DNA from: Rhizophagus irregularis
Lineage: Eukaryota; Glomeromycota; Glomeromycetes; Glomerales; Glomeraceae
DNA length: 64,000 nucleotides
NCBI RefSeq assembly: GCF_026210795.1
Contig: NC_089451.1
Location: 3,642,001 to 3,706,000 of the forward strand
Direction: 5' to 3'
Both the position numbers and the translations under genes were made by a program. Positions within the stretch are counted from its first letter, which is position 1. Each line of letters opens with the position of its first letter. Positions 33,620-45,240 of this stretch are shown one piece after another. The notes beneath the pieces are model-generated. The model made no database searches. It had not been told where the DNA came from and saw only the letters and a program-made list of their open reading frames with translations.

Positions 33620-33842
33620 CAATGTTGTCATGGAACCGGACAGTCTGGTCCATGTCCGCTACAGTATAATTTCATGTCCGGACATTTGTCCACATTATTG
33701 CCAGCCGTTTTTCTTGTTTATTCCAGTCAAAAGATTTTTAAGGTTGGTTAGCAGCTTGTCTGTGTCCGGACTATAGACGCAGACATGGATTATTTGGCAC
33801 AAAAAAAATCGCCGGACATACAATGTCCCATATACAACACTG
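33620..33842. mobile_element. Probable hAT-type MITE (223 bp)
   Basis: The ends CAATGTTGT and (reverse-complemented) CAGTGTTGT are inverted; inside, CCGGACA motifs occur in inverted orientation (left CCGGACAGTC, right TGTGTCCGGACTATAG, GCCGGACATACAATGTCC). CAGTGTTG-type ends are common in hAT elements. No clear 8-bp duplication is seen, so the call is tentative. Confidence 0.5.
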
Positions 33843-34221
33843 CTATTTTTATTTTGTATCCTAATTACTAAAATTCACAAAATTGGTAATTGGTTATTTG
33901 ATGAGATTTACGTGAAGTGTATTATCAGGTAAGGTAGTTTTATGAAATCTGAAATGAACTAAAGATTTATTTGTGGTAACGATTTCATGAACCTTTTCAC
34001 AAAAATGTATTTTAATTTTTTATTTGTAAAATTATTTACTAAAAATAACAACATTAATGCATAAAATTTGCTAAAAAATTTACGTAAGATTTTGAAGATC
34101 AGCAATTGAAATTTTCTTAAGAAAATGAATATCAATATCTATTTTTATTTTTGGAAACAAATTATTTATATAATTGTATTATTTTTCCTTCTTTTTCTGT
34201 ATTATAATTTGGTGGGGCAAT

Positions 34222-34442
34222 TAGGCCATTCCAAACTAATAATTAGTTTAAATTTGGGAGAATAATTTAAACAATTATGATATTTTTAAACATATTAAGA
34301 TTTTCGGTAAAATAGGAAATAATCGGTCATCCAATTTGAGGGGGCGCTTTAAACATATGTGAACACATGTGTTTAAACTATTTTAAAATTTTCAAAAATA
34401 GAGGGGGGGGAAGTTAAACTAAAAATTAATTTGGAAAGCCTT
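34222..34442. mobile_element. Candidate MITE with diverged inverted ends
   Basis: The left part TAGGCCATTCCAAACTAATA and the reverse complement of the right part TAAGGCTTTCCAAATTAATT resemble each other over about 30 bp including AGTTTAA. A G-rich run sits next to the right arm. The target duplication is unclear. Confidence 0.35.
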
Positions 34443-34707
34443 AAATTCAGATATAATATTAGAACATAAAGTTCCTTACAAATCATATACTAATTAAATG
34501 CTCAGAGATCTAAATATAGATGACATACGGATGCAATTAATATCAACAAAAGGTCTTGTCCAAAAATATTCTAATTCCTTTTGACAGTAATTCTCTATAT
34601 AAACTTCCTCGAAAATTCGAAAAAAAGGAATTAAAGCTAATCTTATTATTTAAAATTTATTTAAATAAAATTAATTCAATTCCGCTTTAATCAATTCATT
34701 AATACAA

Positions 34708-35225
34708 ATGGCCAAATTATCCACACTTATTATTATTCTTGCGATCGTTGCATCTGCCCATGCCGCCGCTGTATGGTTAAGGCGCGTAACACCTCGAACC
34801 GTAACGGTGGAAAGTGAAGAAGTATTCTGCTCGTTCCTTCCAAAAACGCATGGAGAAGAAATCGGGGATAGTGAAGACGATGCTATACCATTTTGCACTG
34901 AGGCTAACCCTGCCAATGCACCTGGAGCCAAAAAATTTCCCAACGGTTTCATTAAGTCTGCTAACTTTGCTAAAGGAAAAGGGTTTGTTCAAATAACCGG
35001 TACCATTGACAGAACTAAGTACAAATTGAAAAAAGTGATGGAGGCGGTCAATATGATACTAAAGCACCTTCTGGTGCAGTATGCAAAGGATTTAAAAATT
35101 TCGTGAACTTAGTTGAACCTGATATTAACACATTCTGCATTCGATGCTGCACTGACACCAAAAAGTGCAAAACCGGAGAGAGTACTAAAGGTTGCGCTGT
35201 TGTCGTCCCTGGTGATTACAGTTAA
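34708..35225 (+). pseudogene. Small secreted cysteine-containing protein, 1-nt frameshift
   Basis: The N-terminus is a clear signal peptide (MAKLSTLIIILAIVASAHAA, hydrophobic core, Ala-x-Ala cleavage region). The mature part has CSFLPKTHGEEIGDSEDDA, KKFPNGFIKSANFAKGKGF and VQITGTIDRTKY. The frame ends early at 35106. One base added to the A6 run at 35029-35034 continues it as SDGGGQYDTKAPSGAVCKGF ... FCIRCC ... GCAVVVPGDYS to the TAA at 35223-35225, giving six further cysteines and a natural end of about 172 aa. I recall similar conserved secreted proteins in Rhizophagus-type fungi, function unknown. The single homopolymer indel may be a sequence error. Confidence 0.75.
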
Positions 35226-36985
35226 AATCAGATATTTTTAATATAGTAGTTATTATTAATTACACTTAGTTTAATTATACCATTAGTTAACAATTTATAC
35301 CTTTACATTAATTAATTTTATAAATTAAAATTACGTGTTTAAGAAAAAAAAATTAATAATTTTTTCTTAGATTTTTAAACTTTGCAAAATGATGTCAAAT
35401 GCACTAGTTACACGAATTATCATTATACTTTATTATTAGACCTTAATAAAAAATTTTTAAATATTTTATTAATAAAAAAAATTAATACATACAGTACTTT
35501 TTTTATTTTTCTGATATTCATACATATGCATACATCGGGTAAACATTTATAGTATCAAGATCAATTACACAGACCTTATAATCACGTGATGTTAATTATG
35601 CAGCGACTAAATAAAACGACAACTGTTCGAAAGTAAAATTACCTAATGCAAAATTAAAAACTATTGTTGTTAATGTTAATTTTAAAGTGCAAAAATGAAG
35701 CACTAGCTCGGAGTTGAATATCACATTTGCGTATCGAAAAGATTTTTACAAGTTTCATTATTAAATTGCTGCAAAAGAAGTTATTAAACTACTACAGCTT
35801 CGTCATTGACAATTGTCGTTATCTTGTTTAATAACACGAATAACAAATTTTGTCTTATCTTGTTAAACTCAAGTTTAATTCTCATATAAACACGTATTAT
35901 AATGCAATGTTTCAACATTATTGCTAAAAGTTTGTCTTTGTATTTGTCAGTAGACATTATGTATCATATACGATATAACGGAACCCCAATAAACCAGAAC
36001 TGGCCTTATACCGGAACGTTTTTCCGGAAGTAAATCACATATATTAAAATAAATTTGATATAACGGAATTTATTAGTAAATTCTCGATAATGGCTATAAC
36101 GGAACAAATAACGAATCAGTTATATTAAAAATTATTCGATTTACCGGAACACGTGACGATTCACGGTTTTAAACCAATAAAATTAGCAGCAAGTGTGATG
36201 ACCTTTTAAGAAATTTTAGTGGAATACGCAAGCTTTGAAGACTCAGATGAAATTTTTTTGACTAGGAATGTTGAAAATATTGAATATTGAACACTTTATA
36301 AGGTTGTAATATAAATAGAATTTCCTAAATAAGATTGTTTGTTTGGAAATATTAATATATGTGAAACCTCTAAAAATAAATCGAAATCTTTTTTTTACAC
36401 TTTAATCACGAACTTTTTTATTGAAAATATGTCTAATAGTGAAGTAAGAAAAGCAAAAACAGGGTAGGATAGATGATTTTGTTTAAGTTTTAGTTAATTA
36501 TAGTGTATAAAATTTCACAAATAAAAACTTGATATAACGGAATTTCATATGCATAGAATACGCGCGGAGTCAGAAATAAATTAGCAATATTAAAACTCAC
36601 CAAAAGTTTATGTTCTCTGTCTAATAAGGTTCTCGAAAGTTCTGAACAAAAAAATAGATATTGGCTTTGCAAGCTCTGAGTCGCTTCCTTGTAAATGCAC
36701 AGTCATAACCGAAATATTCATATCTTATATTGCGTAGTCTTGATTTTTTTATTAGCGAATTTATATTGCGTAGTACATTAGTTTCGCCGATCAGGAATTA
36801 TTTTGATTGGCACTCTCATGTGACATTGTGACATGTGCCATGTGGCTGATTTTTGATTAATAAATTTTTTTCGTAATTTTGTATTTGATCCTTGACACAT
36901 CGCTGACTCAATTCGCAGTCACAGTTCGTAGCAATTAGTCAACACCCTTTTATGGAAACATATATATATATGAAATATAATCAAG
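35226..36985. other. Intergenic region with pogo-like TATAACGGAA remnants
   Basis: AT-rich. GATATAACGGAA and TATAACGGAAC motifs cluster at 35960-36150 and recur near 36530 in both orientations, resembling internal repeats of degraded pogo-type MITEs. TCACGTGAT occurs at about 35582. No coding exon is supported. Confidence 0.5.
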
Positions 36986-39900
36986 ATGTCAAGCTATTCT
37001 TCGCTATCTCGAGTACATTCGCCGTTCCGGGTACAAACTAAATTTGAGGAAAATTCCCTATCTGCCAGTTCAACAAAAAGGTCTTTATTTTATACTACTG
37101 GACTATTAATTTTTTTGACCTTGTTTTAACTCTCGATTTCCGCGTTTGCAGATATATGGCCGACATTACGTTATATTGTTACCTTCTAGATACTCCTATT
37201 AATAGTGCCATTCCGGTTGACATTGGCGAAACGACCCGCGTTGAAGGAGTTGATGTCCCTATTAAAAAGTTCTCCTTTGGACATCTCAAGAAACAAATAT
37301 GGCCCAACAACAATGAAGCTAATAAACTGAGGCTATGGAAGTTCGAAACCCCTTTCAAAAAAGATAATGAGCAGTTAAAAACACTTAACGAGAATTTTCG
37401 TAATGATGCATACCTTGAACAAGTACTTGGTGAAGATTTGAGCCCAAGTGAATTGATTAGAACGATTTTTCCGGTTGGTTATGTATTTCCACCTAATCAC
37501 ATCCATATCGTCGTACAACCGCCTCCGCCCGCCACCGGTAAGTGTCTCCCAATGGTTTACCTCTCGAACAAGAAATTCGCAGTAACAAAATATCGAGTTT
37601 GTTCTGATCTCTTTTTTTCGCGTTAAAGTAGGTCCCTCTCATCATGGCGTTCCGCCATTATTGATACATATAAGTTACTTGCACCGTATCTATTTGTTAA
37701 TACACTGTGCTTTCTTATTGTTTACAAAACATAGTGACGTCGATCGAAGATGCCATGAAAAAGATTTTGGAGGGAATTCATAAACAAATGGACGTAGACA
37801 ATGTAGACAATAATAAGCCCAAGCCCATGGCTCTAAAATAACGTGACCTTAAGCAAGCTATTGATGTGATTGACAGGAATTTTTGTAATTCCTTAGATAA
37901 ACAAAAAGCTATAAAAAAAGAAACTCCCACGGCAAAGACAAACTATCGAATCCTTTTATGCGGTGGGGCACCTGGCATAGGTAACTTTCATACATTCTCT
38001 TGTATGTTTTTACAGCAGATAAAGCGGTTTTAGCCTTCTAATTAACAAATTCAAACTATAATTTACTAGGAAAGACACGTTATGGAATTGAATTGTTTAA
38101 TTGTCTTGATGAAGAATGGAAAACGTCAAGAGGCAAAAAGCCTCACATGCTTTACATGCTTCTTGATTTCTCTAGTGGCTATGCTTTAGATGAATACGAA
38201 ATCCAAGGAGATATGAAAATTGCATCGGAAATCATTTTTGGATTGCGGTTGGCATACTACTTTTTTGTCAACGAAAAATATGTGTGGAGTTTTGCAATGT
38301 TTAGTACAAAAGCCAATGAATATAAACATATTTTCAAGTTGGATAATGTTCTCGCGCACATCTACAGCCATGAACACAAAAGACTTCAACCTGGCCAGCA
38401 TCTTTTCATTTTTCTCCAAATTGATGAATTTCAGTTTATTCTTAAAGATCGAAAGGAAAGAGCTGAATTATTTAAACAGTTAATGTATGTTCTTGGGCAT
38501 CACATGACCGGAAAAATTCCAAACATATTCATACAGACTCTACTATCAGGTACAGCACCACAGGACGCAATACGAGCAATGGAACCTTCAACGTATTCTT
38601 GTGAACCTCTTGACCTTCCACTGCTTTCCTTGGAGTCACGCCTTGATATAATGAGGGAATTTGCAACAAATCACGATGTTTCTGATTGTGTATGGGTGCC
38701 AAAAATTTGGATACATCAATTACTCCTTGATACAGGTGGTCTTCCACGTGCTTTGGAATACCTTTTTACAGAATTATTCGGGCAAAAGTTTACAAATATT
38801 AAGGAATTTTTTGAAAATCTCGAAAAAAGGATCCCAATCCCATCAACAATCTATGCCAATGTCACAAACGATATTAATAAGGCATATAAAATCAAAGCTT
38901 ATGCTAGAAACCATAAAATTCTCATACACGAGCTTATTTACAGAAATATTATGGTAATCGAATCAGATATGTCTGATGAGTTACAAGATGGTAACTCTAC
39001 TGAAAAATTAGAACATTTGGAGCGTGATAGGCACTTGATACTAAGGAAATTGGAAGGAAAAGATAAAGTTCTAATTGATATACCATACTTCTTTATGTAT
39101 CTTTATGCTGATGTCCTTGGAATTTTTACAGAAAATCTAAATAAAGCATTTTTACCTGATTCAGATTGGTCATGGAATAATTGGGAAATATTTATTGCGG
39201 ATTTTATAGCATCACACATCACTATGATTGATGTGCTGAAAAAAGAAAAATTATTAAAACTTGGAGATTTCTTTCGTGGTGCACAGGGTAGCGATATTAC
39301 ACTGGGCCTGTTGATCAATTTTGAACCTGTTGAAATCTATGAATTAAAACATCAATTTCCATGCCTGAACCTTTCTGCAAAAGCGGAAAAAACTGCTATG
39401 TTAAAGCCAGGTTACATTATGATCAATGGTTATTCAGCATCATTTGCAGATGTTTTCTTTTTAGTAGATAACCCTGAGCCCATTCTTATTGCTGTTCAAT
39501 GCAGATGGAGAAAAGTATCTCTTGATTTGGAAACAATCAAAGATGAGCATAAGAAAAATGCAGGTGTTTCTAGTAAAATGAAAGAAAAAGCCAGAAAATT
39601 GAGGAACGATGCCAATACAGTGAGCAAAAAGAAGGGAGATGAGTTACGATATGAGGCAGAGCAATATACACAACTTGCTAATCTTTTGAGCAAATACCGT
39701 ATCATTACAATTTTTATTACCACTCAACGGTTTAGTGAGGAATTAGAATGCATCCCTGAGGATTGTATTCTGATTCATCAAGAAAATTTTGATACTTTCT
39801 TTGGACCTGTATTTTCTTCTCGTGCCAAGTTTGTAATGACTAGAGATTCAAATCCAAATATGAGTACTGCAAGTCAATTGGCATCAAGATACAAAGCAAT

Positions 39901-40084
39901 TAGTGAAGATATGGGGGAGAGAATAGAAAAAACTAGAAAGAGAAGGACCTTTATGTCACATGAAGATTTCTGTAAAGAATTTCCAGAATTAGCTAGTGAT
40001 GATGAGATCCGAAGTAATTTTGTTTACTACCCATATCATCCACATATAGAATCCTTTGAACCAAACAAGAGAACACGTGTTTAA
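36986..40084 (+). CDS. Crinkler (CRN) family protein: CRN header, P-loop ATPase, nuclease-like C-terminus
   Basis: Exons: optional 36986-37080, then 37152-37537, 37735-37980 and 38070-40084. The classical start is ATG 37156 (MADITLYCYLLDTPINSAIP), a CRN ubiquitin-like header ending HIHIVVQPPPP. The upstream exon adds about 32 residues in frame. The Walker A motif GGAPGIGKTR is split by intron 3 and restored by splicing; a Walker B-like FLQIDEF follows near 38416. The C-terminus has GSDITLG, YELKHQ and FADVFFLV...IAVQCRW, resembling CRN PD-(D/E)xK nuclease domains. CRNs are intracellular effectors or self-directed NTPase-nucleases in oomycetes and fungi (family knowledge). Exon 37735-37980 has an in-frame TAA at 37839-37841; either the gene is broken or a 60-nt in-frame GTA...AAG segment (37791-37850 region) is spliced out. 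Confidence 0.85.
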
Positions 40085-40717
40085 GATAAAACCTTTTTTG
40101 ATTTTTTTTTCTACCACGTTGGATTTCGTCATTGTTAATATTTTATGAATAATGTCATTCTTTATCACATTACACAATGCACATATATTCACATGTATAC
40201 ATAAAAAGTGACTTGTAGTTTTATTTTATTAATAAAGTATCATATGCATTATATAAAATTCAATACAGTATAACAGCGTAATCATGTAGCATTTCAAATA
40301 ACTGATATAACAAGTTAAATGCATTTATTTATTTTTTTTGCACAATATACCATAAAATTAAAAATAAAGCAACAATGGATGAAATCTTTATCAATAAAAT
40401 AAGAGAAAAAAAAATTGGTGCTAGAGAAGCGAAATGAAACAAACTTCTTCAGGAAAGAAACTATCCATTTTCTCATCCACCAATGATTTCCTGCAACCAA
40501 AATGAAGTTAGATGAACTATTGTTAGGAGAATTAGTTAGTAACATTATTATTTTGTGAATACCCAAGAAATCCTGTCAGTACACAATAAAAATCACGTGT
40601 GCGTGAACAATTGTTCATGCTGATCACTTTTGCCAAAAAAATTTTTTATTATTACATGCAAAAATAAATACAAATGTTCAGGACTTTGCTCATAATACAT
40701 GACGTCTATGCTAAAAC
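40085..40717. other. Intergenic between converging CRN genes
   Basis: 3' flanks of two convergent genes. AT-rich with AATAAA-like signals near 40230 and CACGTG at 40596. No exon is supported. Confidence 0.6.
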
Positions 40718-42629
40718 CTATTTATTTGACTTTCTGGTAAGGTTGCTTAATGACTTATGCTTTTTTATTACCCTTTCTTCACTTTGAGAATCAGAATCCG
40801 GCTTCTGCACTTCTTCCAACAACCATGCAATATGCCCAAGGATTCTTTCAATGTTTTCACCCATATTCTTACTATCATATACAACAGTTACTGACTTTGA
40901 TAGTTTGAACGCTAGCTTGTCCTGATCATTGAGTGAACACTCCATAAAATACCATTCTTTTGCATCAGTAATGATACTGAAAGTCTTACTCGTAAACACT
41001 CTTTTCTCCTCCATCTCGCTTGCCTTATGTTTATAGTTTGATAAAGCGGATTTGAGTTGAGCAATGCTTTTAAAAATATCTTCATCCTTTACTTCTGTCA
41101 TGCCAACAGTTTTTGCAGTTCAGAGTAGATCTATTGCAAAATCGACTGGTTCATGCCCATTGGGTTCTGTGATATTTTTTTCTGGTCGAAGTTTGAACTT
41201 GCCCCATATAGATTTACCCTAACGACAAGGTAGAAGCAAACATACTGTGATTTCAATGCTTCATTTCCACTGATTGGAATGAACTTGAGACGGGCCTTCA
41301 GCTCAGTTATAAAATTTCAAAGTATTATCTAGGAAGAATCATTTTCCAAATCTTTGTACTCACAAGTAAAAGGCGAGAATACTGACAATGAAGGATTGTC
41401 TGATTCACCAAGTTCGTAAAGCTGACATACTTTTGGAAATAACCAATCTGAGAAAGCTTTTGAAAGGGTCTCTATAACAATAATTAACTTGAAATTGTTC
41501 TTCAATATGAACTGCCAGAGCATTTTGCTGAAGTCTTGATCGTTCTGAGGTGAGTACTTCATATGTAAAGTTTAGCACCACTCCGTCATTTTCAAGTGCT
41601 GGCAACTTAAGGTTCATTTCACATATAGAATTTTTGAGACCTTCAAGGGTCACTTCTTCTATGTTTACGATCTATTTGAATCCATTCGTTCACTTCGAAC
41701 TAATGATGATATCGAACTCTACAAAAGCAAGCAATAATTAACCCAGGTCCCAATAAAGTTTTCAACTCTTTCCTCTACTATACGTATCATATTCAGACTT
41801 GTTGAGTAATGCCTACAATGAAGTGAGTTATTCCCTTAATTCCAATACTTCACTCGAAGCGATAGTGGTCTCTGGCGGAGAGACTAGGGATCGGAAAAGA
41901 TTCGATTAAAATCGAAACTATCGAAAATCGATAAGAATCGATTTTAAATCGAATCTCGAATAAAAATCGAATCTACTTATTGTGGCGCAGTTTCGTTAAT
42001 TTGACCGTAAATTATTATTTGTTCATAATAGTTAATTTTGGCCAAATTCATAATTCTGCCCGCGAATCACGTGACGGAACACAAACTTCCTAAAAAGGAA
42101 ATTTTATCTCCCAATAAAATTCAAGTTGCTATCGCACAAGGTTGTACAAATTTCTGAAAAAGGAAATTTGTTCGTCGATCACTGTAATTTTTGTAATCAC
42201 GTGATATGTGTTTAAACACACCCATTATAAATAGTATAAAAAAAAATCGGTATTTGCGAAACGATTAATCGCGATTAATCGATTTTAGAATCGATTCTAA
42301 TAATGGGAATTGATTCCAATCCCTAGGAGAGACTAAGACATGAATATGTTTTTTAAGTAGTTTTTCAGTCCAGTAGTCTCCAATTTCATTTATTGCTAAT
42401 AGCTCTTCACGTCCTTGAGTGAAAGATTGTTTAAGGGATCAATATGATTGTCAGAGATTGGTACTTTTCATAGTTTGAGCTTGTCTGCGTCTACATCAGC
42501 AAAGTCATTTTGTTTTTCCACCTTAATAGCTTTCTTTAATTCACTAACAGGCTTGTCCTTACTTATTTTAATAGAGAAAGCGTTTGTGGTCTTATTTTAT
42601 TTGACGAAACATAGTAAAGTGATAGACAT
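40718..42629 (-). pseudogene. Crinkler pseudogene split by a MITE
   Basis: Minus strand. ATG at 42629 opens MSITLLCFVK, a classical CRN header start; after a TAA the header continues AFSIKISKDKPVSELKKAIK, ADKLKL-stop-KVPISDN (Trp changed to TGA), EELLAINEIGDYW and KKHIHVLVSP. At that point the 41885-42325 MITE interrupts. On the other side the frame resumes PPETTIASSEVLELRE with stops. Downstream pieces include VVLNFTYEVL (near 41570), LKARLKFIPISGNEA (near 41290) and a final open segment 41101-40718 (SIITDAKEWYFMECSLNDQD, ILGHIAWLLEE). The C-terminal part is not assigned to a nuclease with confidence. It faces the other CRN gene tail to tail. Confidence 0.8.
41885..42325. mobile_element. hAT-type MITE (441 bp) in the CRN pseudogene, 8-bp TSD GGAGAGAC
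   Basis: The ends are TAGGGATCGGAA and, reverse-complemented, TAGGGATTGGAA. Exact duplications GGAGAGAC lie at 41877-41884 and 42326-42333. Subterminal ATCGATT/AATCGAT repeats occur at both ends. The centre carries TTTTGGCCAAATT, AATTCTGCC, two TCACGTGA boxes and CCTAAAAAGGAAATTT / GAAAAAGGAAATTT. Non-coding. Confidence 0.93.
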
Positions 42630-43294
42630 GTTTTTGGCTTATATAGTATTTTTGTGAAATATTATTGGCTTAAAGTGCAGTACGTGAGGATAAGAATGAG
42701 TAAAAAGAATTTTATTTGTGAAAAAAATGCTGAGGCAGACTATATGTGAGAAATTATTCTGTTTTACAAGCCTGCCATATGATCGGCCATATTACATCAT
42801 AAGTGCAATGATCACCTAATCACTGCGTCTCCCTAACTATGAAGACTCTTCAGATTTTTTATTTTTATTTTTATGATCCATGTGAGCTAGATTAGTTCAT
42901 CTAAAAATGTTAGATTTATAGTGTAGACATGCTATTACTTACATGATGTTTAATAATGTACGGTACAATAATAATACTTTATTTATAAAATAAAAAATGT
43001 TTCTGAAAGGGTTCCAGAAGGACCAAGCCAGCCTACAATACATAAAATTGGCTGTTAAGGCATTTTGCATGACTATATCGCTATTACATGATATAGAAAA
43101 TTATTTGGGGTATACAGTAAAATAGAAGTGCTCTCTTTAGGTTCCTCAGTAAAAATATCAATAAAATCCTCATGCATATTCATTTTCCTTTCAATAGTGC
43201 TTCTGGCTTGAATTATACAAATTTTGAGAGGGATTTGATTAAATAGTGCTCCCAATCCCCAATCTGCTTTGAATCACAATCTTGAGTAATAAAA
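42630..43294. other. Intergenic, possible eroded coding piece
   Basis: A 60-codon minus-strand open segment (43255-43073, ALFNQIPLKICIIQARSTIE) looks protein-like but has no start, partner exon or recognised family. The rest is AT-rich without repeats. Confidence 0.3.
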
Positions 43295-43429
43295 GTTCCT
43301 TAATATACAGTGAGGATATACGATATTAACATACAATTTAGGAGTTATGCACTTGCACGTAATAACGTTAATGTTAATTCTGATCAGTTTGTACTTTAAT
43401 ATCATACACCCTCATTGTACATTAAGGAA
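43295..43429. mobile_element. Short palindromic MITE (135 bp)
   Basis: The left arm GTTCCTTAATATACAGTGAG and the reverse complement of the right arm GTTCCTTAATGTACAATGAG continue inverted for about 36 bp with a few transitions. No clear target duplication was found. It could be the left end of the larger repeat that follows to about 43840. Confidence 0.65.
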
Positions 43430-43840
43430 CCCCATCAAATTAAATGCCAAAAATGCCAAAATTAGGCTGAAACTCAGTCTTAATTTTGGCCAAAATTAAA
43501 ATTTGGCCGAAATTATGATATTGTGTCATGTGACATTACACTAATTTCCAAAAAGGAAATTTTTGTTTTCCAGTAAAAGTGGTGAAATCAGTTTCACAAC
43601 AGTTACACAAATTTCCAAAAAAGGAAATTTATAATATTGATTATTTTTTGGCCAGAATTATGTCCTAAAAATAGCCAGAATTATACCAATAATTTTGGTC
43701 AAATTTCGGACTTTTGGCAATAATTTCGGCATTATAAATTTTGACAAATTTATTTTTGATTGCCTAAACTTTCGGCTACAAAAAAGTTTCGGCCTTGGCC
43801 TAAATTACTTAATTTCGGTAAACAACCTTAGGAATAATGA
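43430..43840. repeat. MITE-like sequence carrying the shared GGCC/TTCC-GGAA module
   Basis: Contains TTTTGGCCAAAATT, TTTGGCCGAAATTATG, TCATGTGAC, ATTTCCAAAAAGGAAATTT twice, GTTACACAAATTTCC, and GGCCAGAATTATG. The same motifs in similar order occur inside the MITEs at 8872, 14217 and 41885. The ends of this copy are not defined. Confidence 0.6.
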
Positions 43841-44399
43841 TGATGGATTTCTTACATTAGGCAGACTATATACAAATTGCTTAAGTGCTTTCTCCTTCCA
43901 ATGTCTAACTGCCTTTGTGTGTAAATAGATTTTGATTTCGCAAAAAAGATCATCCTATCCTTTCCACTCTAATCATATGAGGTGATTTGTCTGCTCTGCA
44001 TTAAAAAGAGTTATTGAATTGATTTTCATAATTTTCATTACTCAAATTATTTTGTAATACCAAAAAATCATCTGATTGATAATCACTTGATTAAATAATA
44101 AGTTGAACAAAAATTTACCTTTGCGAAACTTAAATTATTAAATGTAAAAGAGGTGTGAAAAAACCCATTTTACTAATAAAAAACCTATTTCTCATATATA
44201 TGGAATTTTTAACATATATTATTAAAAAGTAAGTACATTTTAATAAAATATAAAGTAAAATAAAAATTTATATAGTCTTAGTAGCTATAAATGTTTATAA
44301 AAGTATAATAAAAATATCATATAAAGATGGTATCATAATAGATATTTTCAAACAATAAAAATAATTATTTTATGTCAGAATTTATATTACCATCTTTAG

Positions 44400-44722
44400 A
44401 CGCAAATATATCAAGATTCACTGATCCGTTTTCTATAATTTTAGGCTCGTTGGAAAGCCCTTGTTCTGGACTTTATAGGCGAAAAAAGAGCTCGCTGATT
44501 GAATCATTAGATCCAGAGATATTTACGTTTAAAGTTGAGGTACGAACTTTTAACATGCTTAAATGCAAATATCTTGGGATCCACTGATCCGTTTTTTATA
44601 AATTTAGGCTCTTCGGAAAGCCCTTGATCTGGTCTATATGAGCGAAAAAAAAGCTTGCCGATTGGATCATTAGATCTGGAGATATTTACGTTTAAAGTTG
44701 AGATACAAAATTTTAATATATA
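44400..44722 (+). repeat. Tandem duplication of a 162-bp unit
   Basis: Two copies of a unit with CACTGATCCGTTTT, TTTAGGCTC, GGAAAGCCCTTG, GATCATTAGATC (or its variant) and GAGATATTTACGTTTAAAGTT, about 80% identical. The short ORF over copy 1 (44372-44587) is not shared in frame by copy 2 and is not called. Function unknown. Confidence 0.75.
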
Positions 44723-44869
44723 TAGTAAGTGCTAAGAATTATATTAATTTAAAAGAAATATTTACCAATTTAAAGTATAATAATATTAAATAAAAGTTTT
44801 TTAATACTCACCCCCAATTTACTGTATATTATATAGTATTTTGTATAACTAGAAAATGGAAACCATTGT

Positions 44870-45240
44870 AAGTCCGGAGTGTACAAAATCCAAATATCTT
44901 TAAAAATTTAATTTGTACAAAAAATCTGGTATCCCTTTAAAAAATTTAATTTATTGAAAAATCTGTATCCCATAAAAAAATAAAAATGAAAAATGAAATA
45001 TTAGAAACGTTTCTTTAAGGTTAAACAAGTAAGAAAAGCCTTTACAATTTACCTTTAAAAGTCTGGCATGTACAAAAAACCTGTGTTCCTAGATAAAAGA
45101 AAATAAAAATGAAACGCTAAAAACGTTTCTTTAAAGCAAAACAAATAAAAAACAACTCACCAGTCCGGTATGTATAAGAAATCCAGAAATCCTAGGAAAA
45201 AGATAAGAAAGTCGTTTAAAAGAAAAATATACTTACTAGC
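44870..45240. repeat. Decayed satellite units
   Basis: Four diverged units with AAAATGAAACGCTAAAAACG, TTTCTTTAA and AGTCCGG(T/A)(A/G)TGTA. They resemble the 49.7-51.2 kb satellite in layout (AACGTT-type dyad, then T/A-rich spacer) and are probably an eroded outlier of it. Confidence 0.45.

Noticed and set aside
39103-39723. Minus-strand frames within the CRN gene
   Set aside because: Shadows of the sense CRN exon.
36986-42629. Toxin-antitoxin or bacterial-type defence system from ATPase plus nuclease
   Set aside because: The CRN header, introns and fungal context identify Crinkler genes; no bacterial neighbours or operon layout.
42448-42657. Plus-strand 69-codon open frame
   Set aside because: The opposite strand encodes a recognisable CRN header, so this is its shadow.
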